From the NCBI GenBank assembly GCA_028245195.1, contig JAOKCF010000009.1, positions 1 through 64,000 on the forward strand: a stretch of DNA of 64,000 nt. Reading direction: 5' to 3'. Source of the DNA: Vicingaceae bacterium. GTDB taxonomy: Bacteria; Bacteroidota; Bacteroidia; Flavobacteriales_E; Vicingaceae. Positions within the stretch are counted from its first letter, which is position 1; the number at the start of each line of letters is the position of its first letter. Positions 27,775 to 37,414 of this stretch are shown here, piece after piece. Position numbers and translations under genes: made by a program. The notes under the pieces are model-generated. The model was not told the origin of the DNA. It saw nothing but the letters and a program-made list of their open reading frames with translations, and made no database searches.

Positions 27775-29136
27775 TTGAAAAAGAATCACTGGAAACTTTT
27801 TACACTTTGCTATTGTATAATTTCCATTTTCATGGTCTTTTACTTTAATGGTGCAGGAAAAGAAGCCGATAGCATCAATCATTTTTTATATGCTCAATAC
27901 GCTCCCTTTCATCCTGAGTTGTACGTCAATCATTGGGCTAAACCGTTGTTTACTTTCTTGGCTTCACCTTTTGCACAGTTTGGCTTAATAGGAATCAAGC
28001 TATTCAACATTCTATGTGTTTTTGGCGCTTCATATTTCACCTTCAAAATTGTATCAAAACTCAGATTCAAACAAGCTGTGTTGGCTCCCATATTCTATTT
28101 TAGCTTCCCCATAAGTTTTGTGACCACCTTTTCGGGCTTAACTGAACCATTGAGTGCATTTATGTTAATAGGATCCATCTATTTATTCCAGCACAAAAAG
28201 TACCTCACCTGCGCTCTTCTCATCTCACTAACTCCGTTTGTGCGTTCAGAGGGTTTAATTTTCTTAGCTGTTTTTGCCTTTTTCTTCATCTATCTAAAAA
28301 ATTGGAAAGCATTGGCATTACTTTCCTTTGGCCACATTGTTTATTCCATGATTGGTTATTTTCATTATCAAGAGATCCTTTGGGTATTCACTAAAATTCC
28401 ATATGCCCATTTAAGTTCGCATTATGGGAGTGGTAGCCTCTTCCATTTTGCAGAAAAACTAAACTATTTGATGGGAATCCCACTGCTTGTCTTCTTCATT
28501 TTGGGAACCATTAGAATCTTGGCGGGATGGAAACGAATGAGGATAGCAAGTCGGTTAGTCATGATTCTATTCCTATCGTTCTTTATCGCCCATAGCCTCT
28601 TTTGGTACCTTGAAATTTTTAATTCCATGGGTCTAAAAAGAGTATTTGCCGCAATTACTCCCTTAATGGCAATTATTGCTCTTTTTGGTTTTGACTTGTT
28701 CAACAAAATCATTGTTGACTCTTCACGCAAGGGCTTAATGGCAATCAGCCTTCTTTTAATATTTGTATTTCCTTTTACTTCCAATCCTGCTGCTGTTGAT
28801 TGGAATGACTTAAACTTAACTGACGCTCAAGAGAACGCAAGATCAGTTGCCGCCTACTTAAAAGAAAAGGGGGAAGTAAACAATCGTTTTATTTACACGG
28901 ATCCATATTTAAGTTACGCCCTGAAAGTAGATCCTTTCGATGGAGAAAAACATCAGATTTTAGCTCAAAACGAAGGTATAGTTAGTCCTACATTAAAAAG
29001 TGGAGATCTTATTATTTGGGACAACTGGCATTCTGTAGTCGACTATGGTGTATCGCCTGACATGTTATCCAACTTGGAGTTTATCGAGGGATTCAGCCAG
29101 GAAAAATCAATTTATAAAATCTACCGAAAGGAATGA
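27775..29136 (+). CDS. Multi-pass membrane protein, GT-C-like glycosyltransferase
   Basis: 453 residues with about ten membrane helices and an N-terminal KEADSINHFLYAQYA loop, where GT-C enzymes place their acidic motif. A soluble C-terminal part (from about 350) contains AAYLKEKGEVNNRFIYTDPYLSYA. This layout fits polyprenyl-phosphate-sugar-dependent mannosyltransferase-like proteins, but donor and acceptor are unknown. The start is a TTG at 27775; no ATG lies nearby. Its stop directly abuts the ychF stop. Confidence 0.72.
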   Translation: MKKNHWKLFTLCYCIISIFMVFYFNGAGKEADSINHFLYAQYAPFHPELYVNHWAKPLFTFLASPFAQFGLIGIKLFNILCVFGASYFTFKIVSKLRFKQAVLAPIFYFSFPISFVTTFSGLTEPLSAFMLIGSIYLFQHKKYLTCALLISLTPFVRSEGLIFLAVFAFFFIYLKNWKALALLSFGHIVYSMIGYFHYQEILWVFTKIPYAHLSSHYGSGSLFHFAEKLNYLMGIPLLVFFILGTIRILAGWKRMRIASRLVMILFLSFFIAHSLFWYLEIFNSMGLKRVFAAITPLMAIIALFGFDLFNKIIVDSSRKGLMAISLLLIFVFPFTSNPAAVDWNDLNLTDAQENARSVAAYLKEKGEVNNRFIYTDPYLSYALKVDPFDGEKHQILAQNEGIVSPTLKSGDLIIWDNWHSVVDYGVSPDMLSNLEFIEGFSQEKSIYKIYRKE

Positions 29137-30234
29137 TTAAACGTTAAATTTAAAGTGCATTACATCACCATCTTGGACAATATATTCTTTCCCTTCCATG
29201 TTCATCTTACCTGCTTCTTTAGCTGCTTGCTCCGAACCTAGTTCCACCCAGTCGTTAAACTTAATTACTTCCGCTTTAATAAAACCTCGTTCAAAATCAC
29301 CGTGAATTACTCCGGCTGCTTGTGGAGCAGTAAAACCTTTCTTAATCGTCCACGCTCTCACTTCCTTTTTACCGGCAGTGAAATAAGTCTCTAAGTTCAA
29401 CAGTGTATATGCAGCCTTAATTAATTTATTTACACCAGGCTCGCTTAAACCTGCATCTTCTAAAAACTCCTTTCGTTCTTCCGGGTCTTCTAACTCTGCA
29501 ATGTCGGCTTCTAAACCAGCTGCAACCATCAACACCATTGCATCTTCGTCCTTAACTGCTGCTTTAACTGCCTCAATATGTTTGTTTCCATTTGCAATTG
29601 AACCTTCATCAACGTTGCATAAATACAACACCGGCTTCGCAGTTAATAAGAACAAGTCAGCTACTTCTTTTTTATCATCATCGCGTAACTCAATTGACCT
29701 GGCAGATTTTCCGTCTTCAAAATGATTTTTATACTGATCTAAAATTCCCTGAGACTTTAGTGCTGATTTGTCCCCTGTCTTTGCAGCTCTCTTTATCTTC
29801 TCTAACTTCTTCTCTACAGCTTCTAAATCTTTTAAAATTAGCTCATAATCAATGGTTTCTTTATCTCTAACTGGATCAATGGAACCGTCTACGTGAACAA
29901 TATTCCCATCGTCAAAACACCTCAGCACATGAATAATTGCATCCGTTTCTCTAATGTTCCCCAGGAATTTATTCCCCAATCCTTCGCCTTTACTAGCACC
30001 TTTAACCAAACCTGCTATATCAACAATATCAATTGTAGTAGGCTGAACATTCTCGGGCTCAACGATATCTGCCAACTTATTCAAACGTTCGTCAGGAACA
30101 GTTATAACACCAATGTTTGGCTCAATAGTACAAAAGGGAAAGTTTGCCGATTGCGCTTTTGCATTTGACAAACAATTAAATAAGGTCGATTTTCCAACGT
30201 TTGGAAGTCCTACTATACCGCACTTTAAAGCCAT
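29137..30234 (-). CDS. ychF: Redox-regulated ATPase/GTPase YchF
   Basis: A 365-residue Obg-family P-loop protein (OLA1 type) that prefers ATP and binds ribosomes. G1 is GLPNVGKST (residues 8-16), G3 is DIAGLVKGASKGEGLGN, and a helical hairpin follows. The C-terminal TGS domain includes FTAPQAAGVIHGDFERGFIKAEV. The length equals that of the E. coli protein. Confidence 0.97.
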   Translation of the reverse strand: MALKCGIVGLPNVGKSTLFNCLSNAKAQSANFPFCTIEPNIGVITVPDERLNKLADIVEPENVQPTTIDIVDIAGLVKGASKGEGLGNKFLGNIRETDAIIHVLRCFDDGNIVHVDGSIDPVRDKETIDYELILKDLEAVEKKLEKIKRAAKTGDKSALKSQGILDQYKNHFEDGKSARSIELRDDDKKEVADLFLLTAKPVLYLCNVDEGSIANGNKHIEAVKAAVKDEDAMVLMVAAGLEADIAELEDPEERKEFLEDAGLSEPGVNKLIKAAYTLLNLETYFTAGKKEVRAWTIKKGFTAPQAAGVIHGDFERGFIKAEVIKFNDWVELGSEQAAKEAGKMNMEGKEYIVQDGDVMHFKFNV

Positions 30235-30434
30235 AACATTTGTTTTTTGGGGCGGTAAAGATAGCTATACTATTTCTTACATAGAGGCAGGTATTAAAAA
30301 TATGAATTCAAAAAAAATCATGAAGTATTTTACAAAGTTCGTTTCAAAACCAAAACGGATTTAATACTGATTTTTAACCATCTAACTCTTATCAATTTTT
30401 ATTAACATTCCTTAGCAATTCTTTTAAATTCGGT

Positions 30435-30442
30435 TATTTTTG
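30435..30442 (+). promoter_or_regulatory. -7 promoter element of the transketolase operon
   Basis: TATTTTTG matches TAnnTTTG and lies 25 bp before the ATG at 30468. The -33 region at ~19 nt spacing (TTAG) is weak. Confidence 0.5.
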
Positions 30443-30467
30443 AGTCTTACAAAAAACTACCACCTCC

Positions 30468-31310
30468 ATGGCTTCAATTCAAGAATTAGAAAACACTGCA
30501 TCGCAAGTTCGACGTGACATTTTAAGAATGGTTCACGCCGTAAATTCAGGTCACCCGGGTGGGTCCTTGGGTTGTGCAGACTACTTTACTGCCTTGTATT
30601 TTGAAATCATGGATTACTCCGCTGACTTTAAAATGGATGGTAAAAACGAAGACTTATGTTTCTTGTCAAATGGACATATTTCTCCTGTTTGGTATAGTGT
30701 TTTAGCTAGAAGTGGTTTTTTCCCAATTACCGAGTTAAGTACATTTAGAAAAATTGATTCAAGATTACAAGGTCATCCTACAACACACGAAGGATTGCCA
30801 GGTATTAGAATAGCTTCAGGTTCTTTAGGCCAAGGAATGTCTGCAGCCATTGGAGCTGCCATGGCTAAAAAAATGAATGGCGATACCAAAACGGTTTATT
30901 GTTTGCATGGAGATGGAGAATTGCAAGAAGGACAGATTTGGGAAGCTGCTATGTTTGCTTCACATAACAAAGTAGACAACTTGATTTGCACGGTAGATTA
31001 TAACAAACGTCAAATTGATGGGGATACAGATGATGTACTTTCTTTAGGAAACTTGAGAGCCAAATTTGAAGCTTTCGGTTGGGACGTAATGGAAATGGAA
31101 GGCAATAACATGGAAGCTACTGTAAGTGGCTTAAAAGAGGCTAAGGCTAAAACAGGAAACGGAAAACCTATTTGCATTCTAATGACAACTGAAATGGGAG
31201 CAGGTGTTGACTTTATGATGGGATCACATAAATGGCATGGTGTTGCTCCAAACGACGAGCAATTGAAAGATGCATTAAGTCAATTAACCGAAACCGCAGA
31301 AGACTACTAA
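30468..31310 (+). CDS. Transketolase, N-terminal subunit
   Basis: The thiamine-diphosphate-binding half of a split transketolase in the non-oxidative pentose phosphate pathway. The 280 residues include HPGGSLG, the GIRIASGSLGQG loop and the ThDP motif GDGELQEGQIWEA...NKRQIDG. Split transketolases are common in Bacteroidota and archaea. The partner subunit starts at 32735, separated by a vWA protein gene, so the two halves are still likely transcribed together. Confidence 0.94.
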   Translation: MASIQELENTASQVRRDILRMVHAVNSGHPGGSLGCADYFTALYFEIMDYSADFKMDGKNEDLCFLSNGHISPVWYSVLARSGFFPITELSTFRKIDSRLQGHPTTHEGLPGIRIASGSLGQGMSAAIGAAMAKKMNGDTKTVYCLHGDGELQEGQIWEAAMFASHNKVDNLICTVDYNKRQIDGDTDDVLSLGNLRAKFEAFGWDVMEMEGNNMEATVSGLKEAKAKTGNGKPICILMTTEMGAGVDFMMGSHKWHGVAPNDEQLKDALSQLTETAEDY

Positions 31311-31358
31311 AGGGTATGGTTATTGTTTTAAGCAACACTTAATCAATAAAACTAAAGC

Positions 31359-32732
31359 ATGAGCGTTTTAAAAAATATCGCCCTTCTTTTCATATTTATG
31401 TTTTCTTTTGCTCTTGCAGAAGCACAAACAGCACCTCAAAAAACAAGAATACTTTTTGTTTTTGATGCTTCTCAAAGCATGTATGGAAGGTGGGACAATG
31501 GTCAAAAAATACAAATTGCAATAAGACTTTTACGGGAGATTGTAGATAGTCTTAAAACGGCAGAAAACGTAGAAGTTGCACTTAGAGTTTACGGTCACCA
31601 AAACAATGTAACCTCCGATGGCAGGAATTGTAAGGACACAAAACTAGAGGTTCCTTTTTCTGCTAAGAACCACGAGAAGATTATAGAACGACTCGGATCA
31701 ATTCGACCGAAAGGAACTACTCTTATCGCTTACTCATTGGAGCAGGCTGCCTATGATTTTCCAGATGATAAAAATGCTAGAAATGTGATAATTTTGATTA
31801 CTGATGGCATTGAAGAATGCGACGGTGATCCTTGTGCTGTTTCATTGGCACTCCAAAAACGAGGTGTTGTGCTAAAACCCTTTATTATTGGAATGGGATT
31901 GGAACCTGAAGTAATAGATGCTTTTAAATGTGTAGGAAATTATTATGATGCCACTTCCGAAGCAACCTTCAAAGACGTGTTAGGAATTGTAATCTCTCAA
32001 GCGTTAAACAATACTACGGCACAAGTAAATTTACTAGACGAACTAAATCGCCCTTCAGAAACGAATGTTCCGATAACGTTCTACGATTCATTTTCGAAAC
32101 AAGTCAGATACAATTTTGTGCATACAATAGATAGCAGAGGAAACCCTGACACTTTACCTATTGACCCACTTGGTTCCTATGACTTAGTTGTTCATACAAT
32201 ACCTCCAGTGGGGAAGAAAGGCGTTAAATTAGTCGCAGGCAAACACACTACTATAGCAATAGATGCGCCGCAAGGTCAATTAGAATTAAAAATGAACGGC
32301 TACAATGAATATAAAGATTTGAAGGCTATTGTTAGAAAAGAAAAGGAACAGGAAGTTTTGGTGGTTCAAGACTTTGAAAATATTCAAAAGTACATTACGG
32401 GAAAATACGATCTAGAAATTTTGACCTTACCTAGAACATATATTGAAGGGTTAAATATAGTGCAAAGTAGAACTACAACTGTTGAAATACCACAGGCAGG
32501 TTTGGCAACAATCGCTATGAGCGCAAAAGGTTACGGTAGTATTTTTCAACTAAAGGGTGAAGAGTTAGTATGGGTGTGTAATTTAAATTCTATCAGCGCC
32601 CGTCAATCCATTGTACTGCAACCAGGATCTTACAAAGTAATTTTTCGTCCTATAAATTCGCGGTTAAGTATTTATACAAAGGAAGAATCATTTGAAATAG
32701 AATCGGGACAAAGTTCCCAAGTAAAACTATAA
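31359..32732 (+). CDS. Exported von Willebrand factor A domain protein
   Basis: 457 residues. A signal peptide (about residues 1-22, ending ALAEAQ) is followed by a vWA domain from residue 30 to about 215. The MIDAS metal site is complete: DASQS (36-40), a GTT threonine, and LITDG. After that come beta-rich repeats like carboxypeptidase regulatory domains. The protein probably acts in the periplasm or on the surface as a metal-dependent adhesion or sensing module. It is 48 bp after the transketolase N gene and 2 bp before the C gene, an unusual position for an exported protein. Confidence 0.85.
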   Translation: MSVLKNIALLFIFMFSFALAEAQTAPQKTRILFVFDASQSMYGRWDNGQKIQIAIRLLREIVDSLKTAENVEVALRVYGHQNNVTSDGRNCKDTKLEVPFSAKNHEKIIERLGSIRPKGTTLIAYSLEQAAYDFPDDKNARNVIILITDGIEECDGDPCAVSLALQKRGVVLKPFIIGMGLEPEVIDAFKCVGNYYDATSEATFKDVLGIVISQALNNTTAQVNLLDELNRPSETNVPITFYDSFSKQVRYNFVHTIDSRGNPDTLPIDPLGSYDLVVHTIPPVGKKGVKLVAGKHTTIAIDAPQGQLELKMNGYNEYKDLKAIVRKEKEQEVLVVQDFENIQKYITGKYDLEILTLPRTYIEGLNIVQSRTTTVEIPQAGLATIAMSAKGYGSIFQLKGEELVWVCNLNSISARQSIVLQPGSYKVIFRPINSRLSIYTKEESFEIESGQSSQVKL

Positions 32733-32734
32733 GC

Positions 32735-33685
32735 ATGGCAAAATACGAATACACTGAAATGAAAGACACAAGATCTGGTTTCGGAGATGGCTTACTAGAA
32801 GCTGGGAAACGAAACAAAAATGTCGTAGCGCTCTGCGCTGACTTGACCGGTTCTTTAAAGATGAATGATTTTAAAGATGCCTTCCCAGATCGATTTATTC
32901 AAGCAGGTATTGCAGAAGCAAATATGATGGGAGTTGCTGCAGGTTTAACTATTGGCGGTAAAATTCCATTTACAGGCACGTTCGCCAATTTTTCTACCGG
33001 AAGAGTTTACGATCAGATTCGTCAATCTATAGCTTACAGCGGAAAAAATGTAAAAATAGCAGCTTCTCATGCTGGTTTAACATTAGGCGAGGACGGTGCA
33101 ACACACCAAATTTTAGAAGATATTGGCTTAATGAAAATGTTGCCGGGAATGGTTGTAATTAATCCTTGTGATTACGAACAAACGAAAGCAGCAACAATTG
33201 CCATTGCGGAATTCGACGGACCCGTTTATTTGAGATTTGGTAGACCAAAATGGCCTGTATTCACTCCTGCAAATCAAAAGTTTGAAATTGGAAAGGCTGT
33301 TACTTTTCAAGAAGGAAATAATGTAACAATCATTGCCACAGGACATTGTGTTTGGGAAAGCTTAAAAGCTGCAGAAGAATTAGAAGCCGAAGGATTGAGC
33401 GTTGAAGTAATAAACATTCACACAATAAAACCATTAGATAACGACGCTATTTTGAAGTCTGCTGCTAAAACAGGTCGAGTGGTTACTGCCGAGGAACATC
33501 AAATGAACGGAGGTTTAGGAGATTCTGTTGCGCAATTATTGGCAAGAAACAACCCAACACCAATAGAATATGTAGCAGTGGATGATAGCTTTGGGGAAAG
33601 TGGAAAACCTGAAGAGTTGTTTGAAAAATACGGCCTAGGCAAGAGTAGTATTGTAGCCGCTGTAAAACGAGTAATGAAACGCTAG
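32735..33685 (+). CDS. Transketolase, C-terminal subunit
   Basis: The pyrimidine-binding and C-terminal domains of the split transketolase, in 316 residues. It has ALCADLTGSLKM, the catalytic acidic GIAEANMMGVAAGL motif that activates ThDP, and the HAGLTLGEDGATHQ loop. With the N subunit it interconverts sugar phosphates in the cytoplasm. The gene ends the operon, followed by a strong terminator. Confidence 0.94.
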   Translation: MAKYEYTEMKDTRSGFGDGLLEAGKRNKNVVALCADLTGSLKMNDFKDAFPDRFIQAGIAEANMMGVAAGLTIGGKIPFTGTFANFSTGRVYDQIRQSIAYSGKNVKIAASHAGLTLGEDGATHQILEDIGLMKMLPGMVVINPCDYEQTKAATIAIAEFDGPVYLRFGRPKWPVFTPANQKFEIGKAVTFQEGNNVTIIATGHCVWESLKAAEELEAEGLSVEVINIHTIKPLDNDAILKSAAKTGRVVTAEEHQMNGGLGDSVAQLLARNNPTPIEYVAVDDSFGESGKPEELFEKYGLGKSSIVAAVKRVMKR

Positions 33686-33699
33686 AAAAAATAAATTGC

Positions 33700-33738
33700 A
33701 AACAAAAAGGTGAGCTCAATGAGCTCCCCTTTTTGTTT
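33700..33738. terminator. Strong bidirectional terminator
   Basis: AAACAAAAAGG-t-GAGCTC pairs with GAGCTC-c-CCTTTTTGTTT, 17 pairs and one mismatch around a 3-nt loop, with A and T tracts on both sides. It separates the convergent transketolase and paa operons. Confidence 0.9.
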
Positions 33739-33753
33739 CAGATATATCTGTAT

Positions 33754-34242
33754 TCATTTTAAACACTTAAAATAGTCAAACGGCTCGTGACAATCGTTAC
33801 ATTGAAACAACGCTTTACACGCTGTTGATCCAAAACGACTAACCATTTTTGTGTTTATAGAGCCACAGTTAGTGCAATTAATGGTATTTGCTTCACCTAA
33901 TAATGCAGCTTTATCTACTTCCGCAGTTCGTGGAGCCGCAATACCATAATCTTCCAATGATTTTCTACCTCTTTCTGTAATCCAATCGGTTGTCCATGCG
34001 GGTGCTAAAACAAGATTTATTTTAGCTTTCAAGCCTTCTTTTTCAAAAGCAGAAACGATATCGTCACCAATGGTGTCCATGGCAGGACAACCAGAATATG
34101 TTGGGGTAATATCAATAAGGTACGCGTTATCAAGTAATTCAACTTTGCGTACTATTCCCATATCCATAATAGACAACACAGGAATCTCAGGATCGCTAAC
34201 AGATGTTAAAAGTTCTTCTATTTTTGTTGAGACGCCTAACAT
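33754..34242 (-). CDS. paaD: Phenylacetyl-CoA epoxidase subunit PaaD
   Basis: Needed to mature the phenylacetyl-CoA 1,2-epoxidase, probably in iron-sulfur assembly. 162 residues: an N-terminal DUF59/MIP18 domain (VSDPEIPVLSIMDMGIVR, TPTYSGCPAM) and a C-terminal cysteine cluster CTNCGS...CNDCHEPFDYFKC for a metal site. It is the last gene of the operon, 1 bp from paaC. Confidence 0.95.
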   Translation of the reverse strand: MLGVSTKIEELLTSVSDPEIPVLSIMDMGIVRKVELLDNAYLIDITPTYSGCPAMDTIGDDIVSAFEKEGLKAKINLVLAPAWTTDWITERGRKSLEDYGIAAPRTAEVDKAALLGEANTINCTNCGSINTKMVSRFGSTACKALFQCNDCHEPFDYFKCLK

Positions 34243-34243
34243 C

Positions 34244-34999
34244 TTACCATTTCATATTTGGATAGGCTCTTTGCATGTATTGAAATTCAGCCAATATAAA
34301 TCCCATATTTTCTGAATGCATGCCAGTTTTTGCACCATATTGAAAAACAGTTTCCTCAGGTAAACTCAACGTAGCCTCTTGTAATAATGAAGTTACACGC
34401 TCTAAATAAATTGGCTTTAGCTGATCTAAATCAGGTCCTACTCCGCTATCTGCTGCCCAAGATTCTATTTCTGTGGCTTTAAACAACTCCATGCTATATC
34501 TCCATAAGATATTAACTGCAGTTTGCATCTTTGCATGACTTTCTTCTGTTCCATCTCCAAGTCGTTTCACCCAAGTAGATGAAAAATCTACGTGATAGTC
34601 TACTTCTTTAATTGATTTTTTAGCAATAGCAACCAACGTTTCATTCTTACTTTTCATCAATTCGTTTAATACCAATTGATGGTATACGTCAAAAAAGAAT
34701 TGACGAACAATTACATGCGCAAAATCCTCATTTGGCTGCTCTACTAGGTACGTGTTTTTGTATTCGTGTTCATAACGTAACATGGCCACACTATCTTCCG
34801 TTGCATCCCCTCCTTTTATCTGAGCAGCTGCTTGAAAGTAATTTCTAACTTGTCCAAAGAGATCTAAAGATATATTGGTTAATGCTATATCTGTCTCCAA
34901 TTCAGCAGCATGTCCACATAACTCTCCTAATCGTTGACCTAAAATCATGGAGTTATCCCCCAAGTGCAATAAGTAGTCGTATAATTTTTCTTGTAACAT
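34244..34999 (-). CDS. paaC: Phenylacetyl-CoA epoxidase subunit PaaC
   Basis: Structural, non-catalytic ferritin-like subunit that pairs with PaaA. 251 residues. LGDNSMILGQRLGELCGHAAELETDIALTN and the LYGQVRNY-like LFGQVRNYFQAAA segment define the family, and KEVDYHVDFSSTWVKRLGDGTEESH sits near the middle. It is 3 bp from paaB. Confidence 0.95.
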   Translation of the reverse strand: MLQEKLYDYLLHLGDNSMILGQRLGELCGHAAELETDIALTNISLDLFGQVRNYFQAAAQIKGGDATEDSVAMLRYEHEYKNTYLVEQPNEDFAHVIVRQFFFDVYHQLVLNELMKSKNETLVAIAKKSIKEVDYHVDFSSTWVKRLGDGTEESHAKMQTAVNILWRYSMELFKATEIESWAADSGVGPDLDQLKPIYLERVTSLLQEATLSLPEETVFQYGAKTGMHSENMGFILAEFQYMQRAYPNMKW

Positions 35000-35002
35000 A
35001 AA

Positions 35003-35287
35003 TTACATGTGTTTTATTTCGTCCGGTAATTCGTAAAATGTTGGATGACGATATACTTTATCGGCAGCTGGCTCAAACATTTCACCATTTTTCTCTGGAT
35101 TAGATGCGGTTATGTGCTTCGATTCAACCACCCAGATACTTACACCTTCTTGTCTTCTGGTGTAAACGTCTCTGGCATTTTGAATTGCCATTTCCTCATC
35201 TGCTGCATGCAAACTACCACAATGCCGATGCTCTAAACCGTTCTTACTTCTGATAAATATTTCCCATATGGGCCATTCTTTGTTCAT
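35003..35287 (-). CDS. paaB: Phenylacetyl-CoA epoxidase subunit PaaB
   Basis: Small bridging subunit of the epoxidase, 94 residues. It begins MNKEWPIWEIFIRSKNGLEHRHCGSLHA, the classic PaaB start, and ends with the KVYRHPTFYELPDEIKHM segment. The frame extends 25 codons upstream into paaA, but that part is not family-like. Confidence 0.95.
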   Translation of the reverse strand: MNKEWPIWEIFIRSKNGLEHRHCGSLHAADEEMAIQNARDVYTRRQEGVSIWVVESKHITASNPEKNGEMFEPAADKVYRHPTFYELPDEIKHM

Positions 35288-35303
35288 CTTTTTAAGAATT
35301 AAT

Positions 35304-36257
35304 TTATGCTGTTTTCTTTGCTCTTTTTTCTGCTTGTTTGTCGGCATAAGCTGAAGCTCCATCTCTCACCCACTTACCTTCATCCCATGCTTCATTTCTG
35401 TCCTTCAAACGCTTTTCATTCATCAAGCCATTTCCTTTTACTACGTCCCAAAATTCATCCCAATCAATAGTTCCAAAGTCGTAGTGTCCTGTTTCATCAT
35501 TCCATTTCAAATCTTTATCAGGAACTGTAAGTCCCAAAATTTCTACTTGAGGAACTGTTTGATCAACAAACTGCTGACGCAATTCATCGTTCGTTTTCTT
35601 TTTAATTTTCCACTTCATTGATTGCTCTGTGTTGGGAGACTCCTCATCTCTTGGTCCAAACATCATCATACTCGGCCACCACCATCTATTCAATGCATCT
35701 TGAGACATTGCTTTTTGAGCTTCCGTTCCATTGCACAATGATAGCATAATCTCATATCCCTGTCTCTGGTGAAAACTTTCCTCTTTACAAATACGCACCA
35801 TTGCTCGAGCATAAGGTCCATAAGAAGTCTTCGTTAGCATTACCTGATTAATAATTGCAGCGCCATCAACTAACCAACCTACAGCTCCCATATCTGCCCA
35901 AGATACAGTAGGATAGTTAAAAATACTAGAGTATTTTGCTCGTCCTGAATTTAATTGCTCGTTCAACTCCTCCCTGCTTATTCCAAGTGTTTCAGCTGCA
36001 CTGTATAAATACAATCCATGTCCTGCCTCATCTTGAACTTTTGCCAATAATGCTACTTTTCGTCTCAATGAAGGTGCTCTGGAAATCCAATTCCCTTCTG
36101 GTAACATGCCTACAACTTCCGAGTGAGCATGTTGAGAAATTTGACGAATGTGCGTTTTACGGTATTTCTCCGGCATCCAATCTTTCGCCTCAATATTTTC
36201 ACCGCTATCAATTCGGTTTTGAAATTGATCTTCTAGACTTAATGTTTTATTTTCCAT
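35304..36257 (-). CDS. paaA: Phenylacetyl-CoA epoxidase catalytic subunit PaaA
   Basis: Diiron catalytic subunit that epoxidises the aromatic ring of phenylacetyl-CoA. 317 residues. Metal-ligand helices are [13 protein letters not shown] and [13 protein letters not shown], and the [20 protein letters not shown] segment (N in place of the first R here) is typical. It follows paaE by 12 bp. Confidence 0.95.
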   Translation of the reverse strand: MENKTLSLEDQFQNRIDSGENIEAKDWMPEKYRKTHIRQISQHAHSEVVGMLPEGNWISRAPSLRRKVALLAKVQDEAGHGLYLYSAAETLGISREELNEQLNSGRAKYSSIFNYPTVSWADMGAVGWLVDGAAIINQVMLTKTSYGPYARAMVRICKEESFHQRQGYEIMLSLCNGTEAQKAMSQDALNRWWWPSMMMFGPRDEESPNTEQSMKWKIKKKTNDELRQQFVDQTVPQVEILGLTVPDKDLKWNDETGHYDFGTIDWDEFWDVVKGNGLMNEKRLKDRNEAWDEGKWVRDGASAYADKQAEKRAKKTA

Positions 36258-36269
36258 AACTTAAATTCT

Positions 36270-37337
36270 TTAACTGTCGAAATCGACTACAATTTTACTT
36301 GACTTTGGTACGGCTTGGCAAGTTAAAATATATCCATGTTCTACTTCTTCTTTTTCTAAGGCATAATTTACGTTCATTGGTGCATCGCCTTCAACCAACT
36401 TGGCTTTACACGTGCAGCAAACTCCACCTTTACAAGCAAAAGGTAAATCAGCATTGTTTCGAAGTGCCGCATCCAAAATGTTTTCACCATTTTGAGTAAT
36501 TGTAAATGAAACTTGCACTCCATTTCTTATAATTGAAACGTCTGAAATGTCCTTGTTGTTCGTATCAAACACTTTCTTTTTTACACCTTTGGTTGGTGTA
36601 CCAAATAATTCAAAATGAACTTTAGATTCTTCAACACCTTGTGCATATAAAAAATCTCGAATCATAAAAATCATTTCAGTTGGCCCACAAATGAAAAACT
36701 CATCGACAGAATTAAAGTCAATTATTTTTTCTGAAATGGTTTGGAGTTTCTCTTCCGTAAAGCGACCATTAAACAAAGGTGCATCCCTCATTTCCTTTGT
36801 TAAGAAATGATACAACTCGTATCGACTTATAAATTGATTTTTTAACCCCTCAATCTCCTCTCGCAAAATCATCGACTGCACAGATTGATTTAAATAAAAC
36901 AAACTAAAGGTTGATTCCGGCTCTTGATTAAGATGTGTTTTTATGATGGAGTGAATTGGAGTAATTCCACTTCCAGCTGCAAGTGCAACATACCGTTTCT
37001 TTTTCTTTGGGTTTACTTCGGTAAAAAAACGACCATTTGGTGGCATTACCTTAATTGTATCACCCGCTTTCAGCACATCATTAACAAAAGTTGAAAAACG
37101 ACCGTCCTGAATCTTTTTAACAGCAACTTGCCATTGGTTATCAATCGGACTGCTGCATAAGGAATAAGATCTTCGAACTTCTTCTCCATTAATGACTGCT
37201 TTTAACGTCAAGTACTGACCCTGCTTATAAGCAAAAGTCTCTTTTAATTCATCGGATATTTCAAAGGTAACAACCGAACAGTCAGCAGTTGTTTTATATA
37301 TTTCACTTACTTGAATGGTATAAAACTGTTGAGACAT
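36270..37337 (-). CDS. paaE: Phenylacetyl-CoA epoxidase reductase PaaE
   Basis: Passes electrons from NAD(P)H to PaaA. 355 residues: FAD domain with RRSYSLCSSP, NAD domain with AAGSGITPIHSII, and a C-terminal plant-type 2Fe-2S domain with cysteines in FACKGGVCCTCKAKLVEGD and a final LTCQ. The start is set at MSQQFYTIQV; an ATG eight codons upstream is possible. It is first in the operon, giving the order E-A-B-C-D. Confidence 0.95.
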   Translation of the reverse strand: MSQQFYTIQVSEIYKTTADCSVVTFEISDELKETFAYKQGQYLTLKAVINGEEVRRSYSLCSSPIDNQWQVAVKKIQDGRFSTFVNDVLKAGDTIKVMPPNGRFFTEVNPKKKKRYVALAAGSGITPIHSIIKTHLNQEPESTFSLFYLNQSVQSMILREEIEGLKNQFISRYELYHFLTKEMRDAPLFNGRFTEEKLQTISEKIIDFNSVDEFFICGPTEMIFMIRDFLYAQGVEESKVHFELFGTPTKGVKKKVFDTNNKDISDVSIIRNGVQVSFTITQNGENILDAALRNNADLPFACKGGVCCTCKAKLVEGDAPMNVNYALEKEEVEHGYILTCQAVPKSSKIVVDFDS

Positions 37338-37414
37338 AGTTATTTTTATAGTACCTAACAAAGATAATTAAAGATGTTCTTCCTCAAATGATAATTATCA
37401 GTTTTTAAGTGTTT

